NCBI GenBank assembly: GCA_934271255.1
Contig: CAKQQS010000006.1
Location: 1 to 64,000, forward strand
DNA length: 64,000 nt
Origin: an uncultured Clostridia bacterium
Lineage (GTDB): Bacteria; Bacillota; Clostridia; Christensenellales; Borkfalkiaceae
Direction of reading: 5' to 3'
The notes under the pieces were generated by a model, which was given only the letters and a program-made list of their open reading frames with translations, did no database searches and was not told the origin of the DNA. Both the position numbers and the translations under genes were made by a program. Below are positions 34,295 through 44,200 of this stretch, in pieces. Position 1 is the stretch's first letter. Every line of letters begins with the position of its first letter.

Positions 34295-35107
34295 TTAAAC
34301 GTTTATATCTTCCGCTTTCGCTACGTTAAGCCCTTTTTTATACGCGTAGCAAAGCAATTTTTTCATATAATCGTCGCACAGGTATTCGGGTTTGTGATTG
34401 TCCGACGACACGATGACTTTCGCGTTACGCTTTTTGCAAATCTCCACAAGCTCGTCCGTCGGATACCGCCACCCGTTACTCCTTATGCCGTTTGCGTTGA
34501 GTTCTACCAAAACGCCGTTGTCGACGCATTCCGAAATCAACTCGTCCATCTTGGCGAGCGTTTTTTCCGTCTTTGGGCAAACGCCCGAAAAAACGACGTC
34601 CGGGTGAGCGCAAATCTTAAAATAACCCGACTTAACCCCTTTTATCATAACGTCGTAAAGGTAAATCGCTTCTTCTTCCGTATGTGAAGAAAACGCAAAA
34701 CTCCAACCGCCGTTATACGGTACGAAATGTTCGCCCAAAATAAGATAGTCGAGTTTTTCAAGTAATTTTTTATACACGTCGTCATTGCCGTCGAAGTATT
34801 CGATTTCTATGCCTTTTTTGATTTTAATATCGCCTGAAAACGCCTTTTCGGCTTTTTCAAACTGCGGTAAATAAAGCGCGTCTATATCTTTGACGTCAAG
34901 GTACGGCAAATGCGCCCCGTACAACGCGGGAAATATTGCGTGGTCGGATATACCGATGACTTTCAACCCGTTTTGAACGGCGACGTTCACGTAATCGTAC
35001 ACGTCCCCTACGGCGTGTTTACACAAATAATCGTGAGAGTGAAAATTGTATTCGACTTTCACGTTTTTATAGTCGTTCCCGACAACCTTTTCAAAATCTT
35101 CTATCAT
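34295..35107 (-). CDS. PHP-domain phosphatase, histidinol-phosphatase-like
   Basis: 270 residues with PHP metal motifs FHSHD...CKH, GISDHA, KKGIEIEYF, LGEHFVPYN, ICAHPDV and VSSDNHKPEYL. Close to HisK-type phosphatases. No other histidine genes are near, and its place between GH20 and manA suggests it may act on a sugar phosphate instead; that is inference. Confidence 0.85.
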   Translation of the reverse strand: MIEDFEKVVGNDYKNVKVEYNFHSHDYLCKHAVGDVYDYVNVAVQNGLKVIGISDHAIFPALYGAHLPYLDVKDIDALYLPQFEKAEKAFSGDIKIKKGIEIEYFDGNDDVYKKLLEKLDYLILGEHFVPYNGGWSFAFSSHTEEEAIYLYDVMIKGVKSGYFKICAHPDVVFSGVCPKTEKTLAKMDELISECVDNGVLVELNANGIRSNGWRYPTDELVEICKKRNAKVIVSSDNHKPEYLCDDYMKKLLCYAYKKGLNVAKAEDINV

Positions 35108-35110
35108 AAT

Positions 35111-36715
35111 TTACATATTATTCGGGGTTACGTTGACCGCCCAGCCGTTATAACCTATAACGGCTTTTTTAACCCCTTCGTTACCTTCTAAAAAGTCAAT
35201 GAGTTTGTCTTCGAGTTCATCGATTTTTTCGAGTTTTCCGTTAAGATATTCGATAAGTCTGCGTTTGCACGACGTCATTCTTTTTACCAGTCCGCCGAGC
35301 CTTACGTCCTGAACGTCGAAACCGTGCTGTTTTCTTTCGGTGAACCAAAGATTTTCAAACGAAAGATAAAACTCTTCTATCTTTTTAACGCAGTCGTCTA
35401 TTCTTTCGACGCAGTCGTTAAGCAATTTGCGGTCGTTGTTTTCGTACCCTTTTCTTACGTCCGCGCTAAGCGTATATTTTGCCGCAAGAACGTCGCAAAG
35501 TTTTGCCGTGTAGTCGAACAAGTACCCGAACTTGTCCGATTTGATTTTTCTTAACCTGTCGCCGTACTCGGCGTACTTTTTCTCGCCGCCGTCTATAAAC
35601 GTCGTTGCAAGCGCGCCCGTAAACAAATCGGTGTAGAAAATATACTTCGACGGGTTGACGTATTTATCCGTCGGCATAAGTTCGTTCGGCAACGACAACG
35701 CCGTCATATCGTCGAAATCTTCGCCCGTCAACTCTTTAAACTCTTTCTTTATCGCGTTCAAGTCCCTTTCGCCGTCGTAAAGTTTTTTCGCGTAGAACAA
35801 GTTAGGCAAAACGGAAAACATAGAACATTCCCCGCCGTCGTCCCCCCAAAGCGTGATTATAACGTGCTTAACACCCTTTTCTCCGGCGGAAATCATAGCG
35901 GGTTCGGTTATTTTTCTTGCGTATTCGTTTACGGGGCAAAATCCTACCCACGTCCACAACCCGCCCGCAAACCAGACGTTGTCGGTCAGTTTTTTATGCC
36001 CGTCTATCATATTGTCGTACGTCTTTTTGTCGGTATGGTAATAGTCCCAGTACACAAGCCCTAACCCGTCGGGAATAAGCCCTGCGATGCTCTCGTTTAT
36101 TTTACCGCTTTCGTCGGGCGAATACGCTCCGCCGTTCGCTATACGGAAAAACATATCCGACCACATAATCGGCTCTAAACCGTACTTTTTCGCAATATCG
36201 CAAACTTTACGTAAATGGTTCAATAAAATATCCGTTCTTTTTTGGTAACCGTGCAAAGCGAAATATTTACCGCAACCGAGCAAAAACGCTTCGTCCATAC
36301 CGATATGAACGGTTTTCGTAGTGAAACACTCGGCGATTGTTTTAAGCATATTGTCAATCAACGCGTAGGTTCTGTCGTCGTCGCAAAGAAGAATGTCCGC
36401 CGTGTCGTTTATTTCGGCGTACTTGCACCACCTGAAAATGTTTTTCAAATGAGCAAGAGTCTGAATACAGGGTATGAGTTCCATACCGATACCGTCAAGA
36501 TACTCCGCCATGTCTTTCAGTTCGGCTTTTGAATACCTTCCGCGAAGATACCCGAAATACGGTTCGCCGTCGACTTCGTAAGTGTCTTCCGTGTAAAGCA
36601 TCAACGAATTATACCCGAGTTTTTTCAAATACTCTGCGTACTCTTTGACCTTTTCGGGTTTCATGACGGCGTTTCTTGAACAATCTATCATAGCGCAAAA
36701 ATGGTTGTCTTTCAT
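35111..36715 (-). CDS. Beta-N-acetylhexosaminidase-like, GH20 family
   Basis: 534 residues. A barrel with the GH20 Asp-Glu catalytic pair in HIGMDEA near residue 137, preceded by MLYTEDTYEVDGEPYFGYLR and LIPCIQTLAHL. The C-terminal 180 residues are helical. No signal peptide, so it should act on imported sugars in the cytoplasm. First gene of the operon; a perfect palindrome covers its promoter. Confidence 0.88.
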   Translation of the reverse strand: MKDNHFCAMIDCSRNAVMKPEKVKEYAEYLKKLGYNSLMLYTEDTYEVDGEPYFGYLRGRYSKAELKDMAEYLDGIGMELIPCIQTLAHLKNIFRWCKYAEINDTADILLCDDDRTYALIDNMLKTIAECFTTKTVHIGMDEAFLLGCGKYFALHGYQKRTDILLNHLRKVCDIAKKYGLEPIMWSDMFFRIANGGAYSPDESGKINESIAGLIPDGLGLVYWDYYHTDKKTYDNMIDGHKKLTDNVWFAGGLWTWVGFCPVNEYARKITEPAMISAGEKGVKHVIITLWGDDGGECSMFSVLPNLFYAKKLYDGERDLNAIKKEFKELTGEDFDDMTALSLPNELMPTDKYVNPSKYIFYTDLFTGALATTFIDGGEKKYAEYGDRLRKIKSDKFGYLFDYTAKLCDVLAAKYTLSADVRKGYENNDRKLLNDCVERIDDCVKKIEEFYLSFENLWFTERKQHGFDVQDVRLGGLVKRMTSCKRRLIEYLNGKLEKIDELEDKLIDFLEGNEGVKKAVIGYNGWAVNVTPNNM

Positions 36716-36735
36716 TTTAATTCTCCGTTTAAGTT

Positions 36736-36759
36736 CGTGGTATATATAATTATACCACG
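36736..36759. promoter_or_regulatory. Palindromic operator of the GH20 operon
   Basis: 24 bases with arms CGTGGTAT / ATACCACG, overlapping the -10 box. It resembles GntR-type sugar operators with GGTAT half-sites; the regulator is not in this window. Confidence 0.7.
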
Positions 36760-36776
36760 TTTCTTTTATATGTCAA
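36749..36776 (-). promoter_or_regulatory. Promoter of the GH20-PHP-manA operon
   Basis: TTGACA (36771-36776) and TATAAT (36749-36754), spacer 16. Confidence 0.85.
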
Positions 36777-36812
36777 CTTCCGCAATGAAATTATTGCGTA
36801 ATCTTAAACAAA

Positions 36813-36848
36813 CCCCGTCGCCGAACGGCTAACCGTTCGGCGACGGGG
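36813..36848 (-). terminator. Terminator of the glycosyltransferase gene
   Basis: Perfect 16-bp stem CCCCGTCGCCGAACGG with a four-base loop, directly after the stop codon. The T-run is weak. A smaller hairpin CGCAAT/ATTGCG lies at 36781-36798. Confidence 0.8.
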
Positions 36849-36856
36849 AATAAGTT

Positions 36857-38167
36857 TTATTTAAGTTTGTCGACGTCTACCACGGTGTCGTGCGGAATGG
36901 GTTTCCACTCGACTTTTTTGAACAGCGCGATGTACGTCGTCCATTTGCCTATTATATCGAAAAGCGGGAACATGAAAAGATGAAAAAGCGTTTTCCAGAA
37001 CTTCGGCGGCTCTATGGCGCGTATCTGATTTTGGTAATATGCGAACACTATCGTCGCAAGAGCGACGTTACTCAGCCATTTGCTGGCAAGCCCTATCGCC
37101 CACGAAATGAAAAAGGCTTCAACCCACCCTACGAAGTTATGAGCGATAACGGCAATCGCTATCTGCATCGACCATTTGATTATTTTACGGAACACGCTTT
37201 CTATGGCGAACGGGAAGTTTATCCAAAAACTGTCGTACTGAATCCAAAAGTTTTTGTTCCGCTTAAACATGTTTTTTAACAGTTTAGGCGCGTTTTCGCC
37301 GAAAGATTGCAAATGTCCTTTGCTCCAACGGATTCTTTGACGCAACACGACTTTCAACCCGTACGGCTGTTCGTCGTAAAACTTGGCGTCTTCGCAATAT
37401 GTAATCGTGTAATTTTGAACGACTGCGTCCGTACCGAACGAACGGTCTTCCGTCAAGGTTACGTAGTTCCAACCGTCTTTGACAAGCTCGTTTGAAAACA
37501 AAAACCCCGTACCTTGTATACGGCACGCCTGATTAAGCACCGCTTTTGCGCGGTTTTCCGTAAGCGACGTACGCATCCAGTGAATAGCGTACCCGAAAGA
37601 TATCCAGTTTTGGTGTATGTTTTTACTGTTTCTGAAAGAAGTAACTATCTTGTTGTGGTGTTCTCCTTCGTTAGCGTTGAACGCTTCGTTCATGCGGGAA
37701 ACGTAATCGGGAGCCAACAAGTTGTCCGCGTCGAAAATGAAATACCCGTCGAACTCGTCCGTTCCGCGCTCGAACTCTTCTTTGATTTTCCCGAACATAT
37801 ACCTTAACGCGTACCCTTTGGTGCGTTCTTCTTTACATTCGCGTTCGTAAACGTAGACAGCCAAGTCGGGATGTTCGTTCGCATAATCTTTTACGACCTG
37901 AGCCGTGTCGTCCGTACAGTTGTTGGGACAAACGAAAACGGCAATTTTGTCTTTCGGATAATCTTGGTTATAAATGCTTTCCAAAAGGTTTTTGATAACG
38001 CTCCGCTCGTTTCTCGCGCAAATGCAAATACCGTACTTACTACGCGCTTCCGTCTTTTTAAAATGCTTGACTTTAAACAATCCGATTATGAAAAACACAA
38101 TGCGGTATAAAACGCAAACGCTTATCAACGTCCCGATTATATCGCATATTAAAATTACAACGTTCAT
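36857..38167 (-). CDS. Membrane glycosyltransferase, family 2
   Basis: 436 residues. One N-terminal membrane helix, a GT-A domain with ICARNER, PNNCTDDT, FIFDADNLLAPDYV (metal DxD) and QRIRW (the QxxRW of processive enzymes), then about four helices. It probably builds or extends a cell-envelope glycan from a nucleotide sugar. Transcribed alone behind a 150-base structured leader. The acceptor is unknown. Confidence 0.88.
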   Translation of the reverse strand: MNVVILICDIIGTLISVCVLYRIVFFIIGLFKVKHFKKTEARSKYGICICARNERSVIKNLLESIYNQDYPKDKIAVFVCPNNCTDDTAQVVKDYANEHPDLAVYVYERECKEERTKGYALRYMFGKIKEEFERGTDEFDGYFIFDADNLLAPDYVSRMNEAFNANEGEHHNKIVTSFRNSKNIHQNWISFGYAIHWMRTSLTENRAKAVLNQACRIQGTGFLFSNELVKDGWNYVTLTEDRSFGTDAVVQNYTITYCEDAKFYDEQPYGLKVVLRQRIRWSKGHLQSFGENAPKLLKNMFKRNKNFWIQYDSFWINFPFAIESVFRKIIKWSMQIAIAVIAHNFVGWVEAFFISWAIGLASKWLSNVALATIVFAYYQNQIRAIEPPKFWKTLFHLFMFPLFDIIGKWTTYIALFKKVEWKPIPHDTVVDVDKLK

Positions 38168-38190
38168 ACCGTTCTTTCCTTTTTATACTG

Positions 38191-38245
38191 ACGGGAACCC
38201 GTTAACGTTCTTTTCTCGCCAACAGCGAGAAAAGGGGTACCCCTT
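38191..38245 (-). promoter_or_regulatory. Structured leader of the glycosyltransferase gene
   Basis: Three nested or adjacent hairpins: ACGGG/CCCGT (38191-38202), a 10-bp stem CTTTTCTCGC/GCGAGAAAAG (38210-38234), and the palindrome AAGGGGTACCCCTT (38232-38245), which shares bases with the previous stem, so the two exclude each other. No known riboswitch was recognised. Confidence 0.4.
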
Positions 38246-38326
38246 GCGCGTTTTTTACGTCGTCGCGCTGCAATCGACTTTATTTTTCACGAATTCAAGG
38301 TTCTCCGCCTTAGGAATACTTTTTTG

Positions 38327-38355
38327 ATTATATCACATATCGACCCGTTTTTCAA
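38327..38355 (-). promoter_or_regulatory. Promoter of the glycosyltransferase gene
   Basis: TTGAAA (38350-38355) and TATAAT (38327-38332), spacer 17. Confidence 0.8.
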
Positions 38356-38427
38356 TTCTTTAACCTACTTTTATTTTAATTTTACTTGTCTTTGATTGTT
38401 TTCTACCGCTTTGTCGATAAAAATCGA

Positions 38428-38475
38428 CGCCCCGCTCGACGCTAACGTAATTTTACGATACCGCCGAGCGGGGCG
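38428..38475 (-). terminator. Hairpin at the distal end of the CRISPR array
   Basis: 11-bp stem CGCCCCGCTCG / CGAGCGGGGCG enclosing a second small stem CGTAA/TTACG. It lies just after the degenerate last repeat and would end the array transcript; a T-rich stretch follows a few bases later. Confidence 0.6.
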
Positions 38476-38478
38476 TTA

Positions 38479-38514
38479 GTTAATTCACTCTACAAAACAA
38501 CAAAACTCTCAAAC
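38479..38514 (-). repeat. Degenerate terminal CRISPR repeat
   Basis: 36 bases matching the array repeat at 28 positions, in the same orientation. Such decayed repeats mark the old end of an array. It is parted from the first full repeat by 313 bases. Confidence 0.75.
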
Positions 38515-38542
38515 TGGTCATCACAACTCATCCCCCCTGTCC

Positions 38543-38737
38543 TTAATATTCAACTCCCGCAATGGGATGCCATTCAAGAACTTCTTCCCACGTCTTATTG
38601 TGTTCAATACAGTATGCGTATACCAACAAGGGGCTTTGCTCAAACTTATCGGCAAAAATCGAGTTGCCCATTACCATATATAATGGAATTAAATCTCCCC
38701 CTATTTTTTCCTTATATTCTTTCTCTATTACATTCAT
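38543..38737 (-). CDS. 64-residue protein inside the CRISPR array end
   Basis: MNVIEKEYKEKIGGDLIPLY, then a stretch ending EEVLEWHPIAGVEY; acidic, no membrane helix. AAAGGAG lies 6 bases before the ATG. It is read in the same direction as the array, between the degenerate repeat and the first full repeat, so it would be carried on the pre-crRNA. I do not recognise a family. Candidates include a captured small gene or a CRISPR-related regulator, but nothing in the sequence proves either. Confidence 0.6.
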   Translation of the reverse strand: MNVIEKEYKEKIGGDLIPLYMVMGNSIFADKFEQSPLLVYAYCIEHNKTWEEVLEWHPIAGVEY

Positions 38738-38827
38738 TCTTTTATCTCCTTTGCCATATTGTCGTACAAATTGTCAAAAACCTTTTTTGTCTTTTATTCC
38801 CCTAAACGAACAATACTCCGCCCAGTT

Positions 38828-39259
38828 GTTTAAGAACATTACAAAATAACAAAGCTCTCAAACCCAAATCGTCAGCCAACGGGCAAGCAGTATGTTTAAG
38901 AACATTACAAAATAACAAAGCTCTCAAACATCATCGGGGTCTAACTTGCGTTCGTTTTGGTTTAAGAACATTACAAAATAACAAAGCTCTCAAACAGATT
39001 CGTTTGTGTTGGCTATAACGGAAAAGTTTAAGAACATTACAAAATAACAAAGCTCTCAAACGACGATATAAATTACTTGCGTTTTCCTTTAGTTTAAGAA
39101 CATTACAAAATAACAAAGCTCTCAAACTCTCCTTGTTCTTTTAATAATTCCAAAAACGTTTAAGAACATTACAAAATAACAAAGCTCTCAAACTTCGCAA
39201 TCGTTTTATAAACTTTTGCAATTGTTTAAGAACATTACAAAATAACAAAGCTCTCAAAC
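38828..39259 (-). CRISPR. Type II-A CRISPR array, 7 repeats, 6 spacers
   Basis: Seven identical 36-base repeats at 38828, 38894, 38960, 39026, 39092, 39158 and 39224, with six 30-base spacers. In the direction of transcription (minus) the repeat starts GTTTGAGAGCTTTG and ends GTTCTTAAAC. The leader is on the csn2 side, so the newest spacer is 39194-39223. I saw no spacer match elsewhere in this window. Confidence 0.98.
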
Positions 39260-39320
39260 CTCAAATAAGGCCAAAAGCACACGCCGCCGCGCGGTTATTT
39301 TGCTTTATATATTTATTTTA
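39260..39320 (-). promoter_or_regulatory. CRISPR leader
   Basis: 61 bases between csn2 and the first repeat. It ends CTTATTTGAG directly at the repeat; ATTTGAG is the conserved leader end of type II-A arrays, used to place new spacers. No full promoter is visible, so the array may be read from the cas operon. Confidence 0.75.
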
Positions 39321-40013
39321 CTACGTTTCGGGAATATTTTCAACTATTTCGCAAAGATCTTCCGTAATTATTATTTTTCGCTCGTTTTCAAACGTTTTTT
39401 CGTCCGTTCGCCGTTCCAGCAACAAAAGTTCCACTTTGTTAAGTTCGCAATGTTTGTACAACAAGTCGATTTCTTCTTCGGACAAAACGTCTTTAATGCC
39501 CGTCAATACGAAAAAGGTAACCGATTTGAGTTCTATAAAAACGTTAATATAACAAATTAGTTTTTCAAGCAGCCCGTCATACGTTTTAGACGGTTTTACG
39601 GAACAAACTTTCAATAAATCTTCTATCGCCAACTCGTCGTGGTCGATTGAAAAACTTACCGTCGCGCATAAGTCGTATAAAAAACTTTCGATTTTCGCGT
39701 TGATTTCGTTAAAACTTAAAATAAACTCCCCGTCGTTATAGTTATATTGCAACTTTTTATGCAGTAAGTTTATAATCTTTTTATCGGTCGCTTCAAAATA
39801 AAAAGGGCTTAAAATTATTTCGCCGTACTTTTCGGGAGAAACTCTGTCGTCCCCTTTCCAAAAAGAGAACTCGCTGAGTTCGCCCGAAAAGGCTTTTTCG
39901 AGTTCGACGATAAAACGATAATATTCTTTTGAGTTTTCCACCGTAAGCACGAAAGGAGAACCGCTGTTCAACTCAATAAACGTTTCTATGTGTTTATGCG
40001 CTACGCTTATCAT
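39321..40013 (-). CDS. csn2: Csn2, type II-A adaptation protein
   Basis: 230 residues. Diverged, but its place after cas2, its length and its features (FIELNSGSPFVLTVEN at the start, SFSIDHDELAIEDLLKV, FVLTGIKDVLSEEEIDLLYK) fit Csn2, a ring protein binding DNA ends during spacer capture. It overlaps cas2 by four bases. Its presence makes the locus II-A. Confidence 0.9.
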   Translation of the reverse strand: MISVAHKHIETFIELNSGSPFVLTVENSKEYYRFIVELEKAFSGELSEFSFWKGDDRVSPEKYGEIILSPFYFEATDKKIINLLHKKLQYNYNDGEFILSFNEINAKIESFLYDLCATVSFSIDHDELAIEDLLKVCSVKPSKTYDGLLEKLICYINVFIELKSVTFFVLTGIKDVLSEEEIDLLYKHCELNKVELLLLERRTDEKTFENERKIIITEDLCEIVENIPET

Positions 40014-40330
40014 ACTTCTATCAACCTGTCCATACTTTCTTCTACGAGAGACTGTTTGTCGCCCACGAGATATTCTATACGCGAAAATTGATTTTCCGTA
40101 ACTTCCAAAAGTTCCACCATACCCGCGGACGGCAAGTTTTTGGACACTTTCGTTTTAACCGCTTCGCTCGTTACGTTGTTGATAACGAGTTTAGAATACA
40201 CGGATTTTTGCATCATTATAAAGCCGTTTTTTATCAGAAACTTATGAAAAGCGGCGTATTCTTTTCTGTCTTTCGACGTTTCCATAGGTAAATCGAAAAA
40301 TATCAACAATCTCATAAACTTATTATTCAT
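40010..40330 (-). CDS. cas2: Cas2
   Basis: 106 residues: MRLLIFFDLPMETSKDRKEY, the Cas2 ferredoxin-like start, and VYSKLVINNV. Forms the integration complex with Cas1. It overlaps both neighbours by four bases. Confidence 0.96.
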   Translation of the reverse strand: MNNKFMRLLIFFDLPMETSKDRKEYAAFHKFLIKNGFIMMQKSVYSKLVINNVTSEAVKTKVSKNLPSAGMVELLEVTENQFSRIEYLVGDKQSLVEESMDRLIEV

Positions 40331-41205
40331 AACGCTATTTTTACGTTTTCGGGGAAAATAATCAACGAGTCGTCGTTTTCTTCCAAAGCGTACAAAACGC
40401 TTTTTACGTATTGCCTTATAGCGATGTCGAGCGTAGTTTTTTTACCCGAAAAAACCGTTTCGTAGTTAAGTACGTTTGCCATTTTGCGTTTGAAATCCTT
40501 GTCGCCTTTCTCTATCGAAAGCGCCGTTTCGTCCGCAATCGTTCTGAGCGGTTCGATAAGGTCGGAACCTAAATTAAAATCGTTAAACTCGTTGTCGTGC
40601 CAAATGCCGAGTTGCGTTATGTACCCGCCCGACACTATTTCTCGATTTATCGCGGAAAGCAACACCGCGTAACCGTAATTAAGGCACCCGTTTATAAAGT
40701 CGGAACTGCGCCGAGTTGCTCTGTCGGGCAATACCGCGTTGAAATAAACTTTCGCGGCATGACCTTCTCTGTTCGTCGTATCTCCCGACGTAACTTCCGC
40801 CGAGTAACTTTTCAGCATATCCGCTTCGGCGATAAAACCCCGCGCGCGCAACAAACTCTCCTGCGAACGAATTTTTTGTTCGATAAGCCTTTTCCAGACT
40901 TTATCTTTCGTTTCCTTTTTCCATTTAGTTTGCGTTTTTATGCGTTTGGAAGTATTGTGCGCCCCGTAATAAGGCAAAAGTTCCGCCGAAGGGTTGCACT
41001 TTTCATCGCAAAAAATAACTTTTACGTTGTTGCGGACAAGTTCGCTGAGCAGCGACGCCGTAAGCGAAACAGCCGTGCTTTGCACTATCAACGTGTTTAT
41101 TTCGTTTATATAAACGCGTTTTTCCTTTTCGCTGCGTATTATTAAAAAGTTAAGCCTGTGTTCCAACTTACTGCGAGTATTGACTACGACCGTACGAAAC
41201 CCCAT
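40327..41205 (-). CDS. cas1: Cas1 integrase
   Basis: 292 residues with the active-site regions LLSAINREIVSGGYITQLGI, His in WHDNEFNDFNLGSDL and Glu in IEPLR. It inserts new spacers at the leader end. It starts one base after cas9. Confidence 0.96.
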   Translation of the reverse strand: MGFRTVVVNTRSKLEHRLNFLIIRSEKEKRVYINEINTLIVQSTAVSLTASLLSELVRNNVKVIFCDEKCNPSAELLPYYGAHNTSKRIKTQTKWKKETKDKVWKRLIEQKIRSQESLLRARGFIAEADMLKSYSAEVTSGDTTNREGHAAKVYFNAVLPDRATRRSSDFINGCLNYGYAVLLSAINREIVSGGYITQLGIWHDNEFNDFNLGSDLIEPLRTIADETALSIEKGDKDFKRKMANVLNYETVFSGKKTTLDIAIRQYVKSVLYALEENDDSLIIFPENVKIAL

Positions 41206-41206
41206 A

Positions 41207-44200
41207 TCACACCTTTCTGACTTTTTCGGTAAGTCCTGCGGGCGATAAATCTATAAGTCTGAAATCTACGTCGGTAATATCTTTGTTTATATAAATAGTT
41301 CCGCTTCTACCCCTGCCGTTTCTACCACTGCCGTCGATAAGCGTAAGATCCGCCGTTTCGCCGTTGCACTTGAAAAACTTAAAGATTTGCAAAAGCACTT
41401 TACTTTGATTTAAAACGCTTAATTCCTTAAACGCTTCTTCTCCTTTTTCAAGATTCTTTTTAAACGTTTTAAAGGCGGAAAGCCCCTCAAACCTTTTTTC
41501 GTCAAGTTTTGCTTTCAAATCACTGTAAAGTTTTTCGTTTTGTTCTTTATCGACAACGTATCTGCTTTCGTCGTCCTTTACGAATCCTTTCGCATACTCG
41601 TCGAGAAGTTTTACCAACTTTTTAACGTATTCGTCCGTTTTGTTGTCCGTAAAAAGTTGTGTTGCGTTATGAGCAATTATCTGATTTCCCGTTATTGCAG
41701 TAATGCAACACAGCGTTCCGTTATACGAAACGAGTTGTCTTTTTTTCACTTGCGGAACGATGACTTTCGGCTCTTTCAACTTTAAATCGTCGACGATATA
41801 TTTTGTTACCGCGTCCCGAACATCTTCTTTGCCGTACACCGCAAGTACGGGAATCGCTTCTATCGTTTTTACCCGTTCTCCCTTTTTGTTTACAGACGAT
41901 ACTATCGCGAAAAAAGCCGTACTGAGCGAGTTATATCCGCCGTACTTTGAAACGTCCGAAAGCGCGCCTTTACCTTTTATCGGGGCGATTCTCGTTGCCG
42001 AATCTCTTTTTTTGGTTGCGTTTTGTTCATAAAACATTCCGTTGTAGCGCGTTGCGTAATATGTAACCGACATCGACCTGCGGGTAAAGGTTTTATTTAC
42101 AACGTCAAGGTGTTCGGTTTTGTTCCACGCGCCCGATACTTTGTAACGAAAAACCTTTTCCACGTCGAACGTTCTGCCTTCCTGTAAATCGCGGTCGTAT
42201 TTTCCGCCGTCCGGCAAAGACCTTTCTTTGTCTATGCGATGTTTCCATATTTCAAAATAGCGGTCGTACACGTTACCGACGACTACGTTAAGGTAAGCGT
42301 CTCTCGCGTGGTGCAAGTCGTTCGTTTCTCTGCACTTGAACAGTTTGAACTCGTTTTTAAAGTCATTTACGTTTTTGGCTTTGCTGTATACCAACTTCGC
42401 GTCGGGGTATTTGATTTTCAAAAGTTCGATTGCCGCTTTTGCGGTTTGGTCGGTTATAACCTTTTGGCGGTTGATAAACCCGTCGTAGTCTTCTTTTGTG
42501 AGCGGGGCGGTTCTTACGAGTCTGTCGTAAGTCGTTCGCGAAATAAGTTTTTTGTTTAAAAGAAGTTCCCAGTGTTTACGCGCGGCGGCGTTTGCCAACC
42601 CCGCAGGTAACGGGTATTCGTCTTTTTTCTCCACGTTCTTTTCTCTGCAAACAAGCACTTTGTTGTCAAGACTGTCGTCTTTCGTCAACGCTCTCGGTAT
42701 AATGTGGTCGACGTCGTACAAATTATAATCGTTTATCTTATCTAAGTATATTTCCTTCCCCGTGTACATACATCTGCCGAGTTGACGGAAATATAAGTAC
42801 AGTCGTTCCCGACGAAGTTTTGCGTCGGTATATTCCTCCTTGCCGAGTCTTTGTATTACGTCGGCGTATCCTTCCGTTATCGTTTCGTATTTTTTTAAAA
42901 GTTGTTTCTTTCTCGGTTGAGTTTTGCCTTCGTCCCCTTTCGCGCCGGATTCTCTCGTTACTTCGACGAAAATCTTGTCGGGATTCCTGCCTATCGCATT
43001 TACGTATTCGTCTATAACGGTAAGCGTTTGCCATAATCCGCGTCTGACGGCGGGCGAAACGTACAACTCTTTAAGCGTGTCGTAAGTTACTTCTTGCCGT
43101 TCGCCGTTTTCCGCTTGTATCGTTTCGTTAAAGTTGTATCTTTCGTCGAACAATATTTCGTTAAGATTTTCGTTCGTTTCGTACAAGACGTCCATAATCG
43201 TTAAGGGAAGTATTTCGCCCGTCGATTTGTCCACCGCCGTGATTCCGCTCAGAAACCTTTCGGAAAATCTGCCGAAGTCGTTGAACGTAAGCCCTTTCAA
43301 CTGTTTGACGTTGTTTTTTATTTCGGGAATATCGCCGTAGTTTTTCTCTATCAAATCGGCTACTATCTTTTTGTCCGTGTTGAGAGTGTGCCACAAAATA
43401 ATGTTTTCGCATACTCTCGTATTGTCCGCCAAATCCTTGTCGACGAAATCGCCGAGTATGTTTTTAAGCCGTATATACGACGACATCGACGCTTTAAAGT
43501 CCCCGTCTTTGCCGCCAAGAGCGATATCGTTCGCGTCGGCAGCCGACACGTACCCGCACTTTACAAGATATTCCCGTATTTTCTTGTTGTCGACTTTCGG
43601 GTATTTTAAAAACAAGTCGTTGAAAATCTTTTGTTTTAATTCTATCGAAACGGGCGTTTCGTTTATTGTAAGTTTGTTGAGTTGGTTGAGGACGTCGTAT
43701 TTTTGGTACAGTATGGACGATTTAGGCAAAACGTCTTCTCCGCGCAAATACGTACATTTACACGTCATTTTACGCATAAACGCTTCGTTGGTTTTCGCTT
43801 TGTCGATAACGTCGTCGAAGTTCCACGGGGTGATTTTTTCGTCGTTTTTTTTCACCGCCCACGAATTGACGCCCGTAAGCGGCCCTACGTAGTACGGCAC
43901 TCTGAAATTGAACAACGGTTTGATTTTGTTTTTAATCGTCGCCGTTTCGGGGTGGTTCTTAACCATGTTGTTTACGATTTTATCGAGTTCGACTTCGTTG
44001 ATTTGTTTCGGGAACAAACCATTGTCACTGTGTGCAATCTTAGGTAAAAACGTTCCGTCTTTGATTTCTTTTATTATCTCGTCCCGTGTTTTTTCATCTT
44101 TAACGTCCGTAAGGCTCGACAAATACTTTTCAAGATACGAGAAAAAATCGTCGTCTTTTTTGCATTTTTCGACTTTGGTTTTTTTGCCGTCTTTTTTCGT

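Noticed and set aside
38931..39125. 64-codon frame with a repeated RALLFCNVLK motif
   Set aside because: It is the CRISPR repeat translated through spacers.
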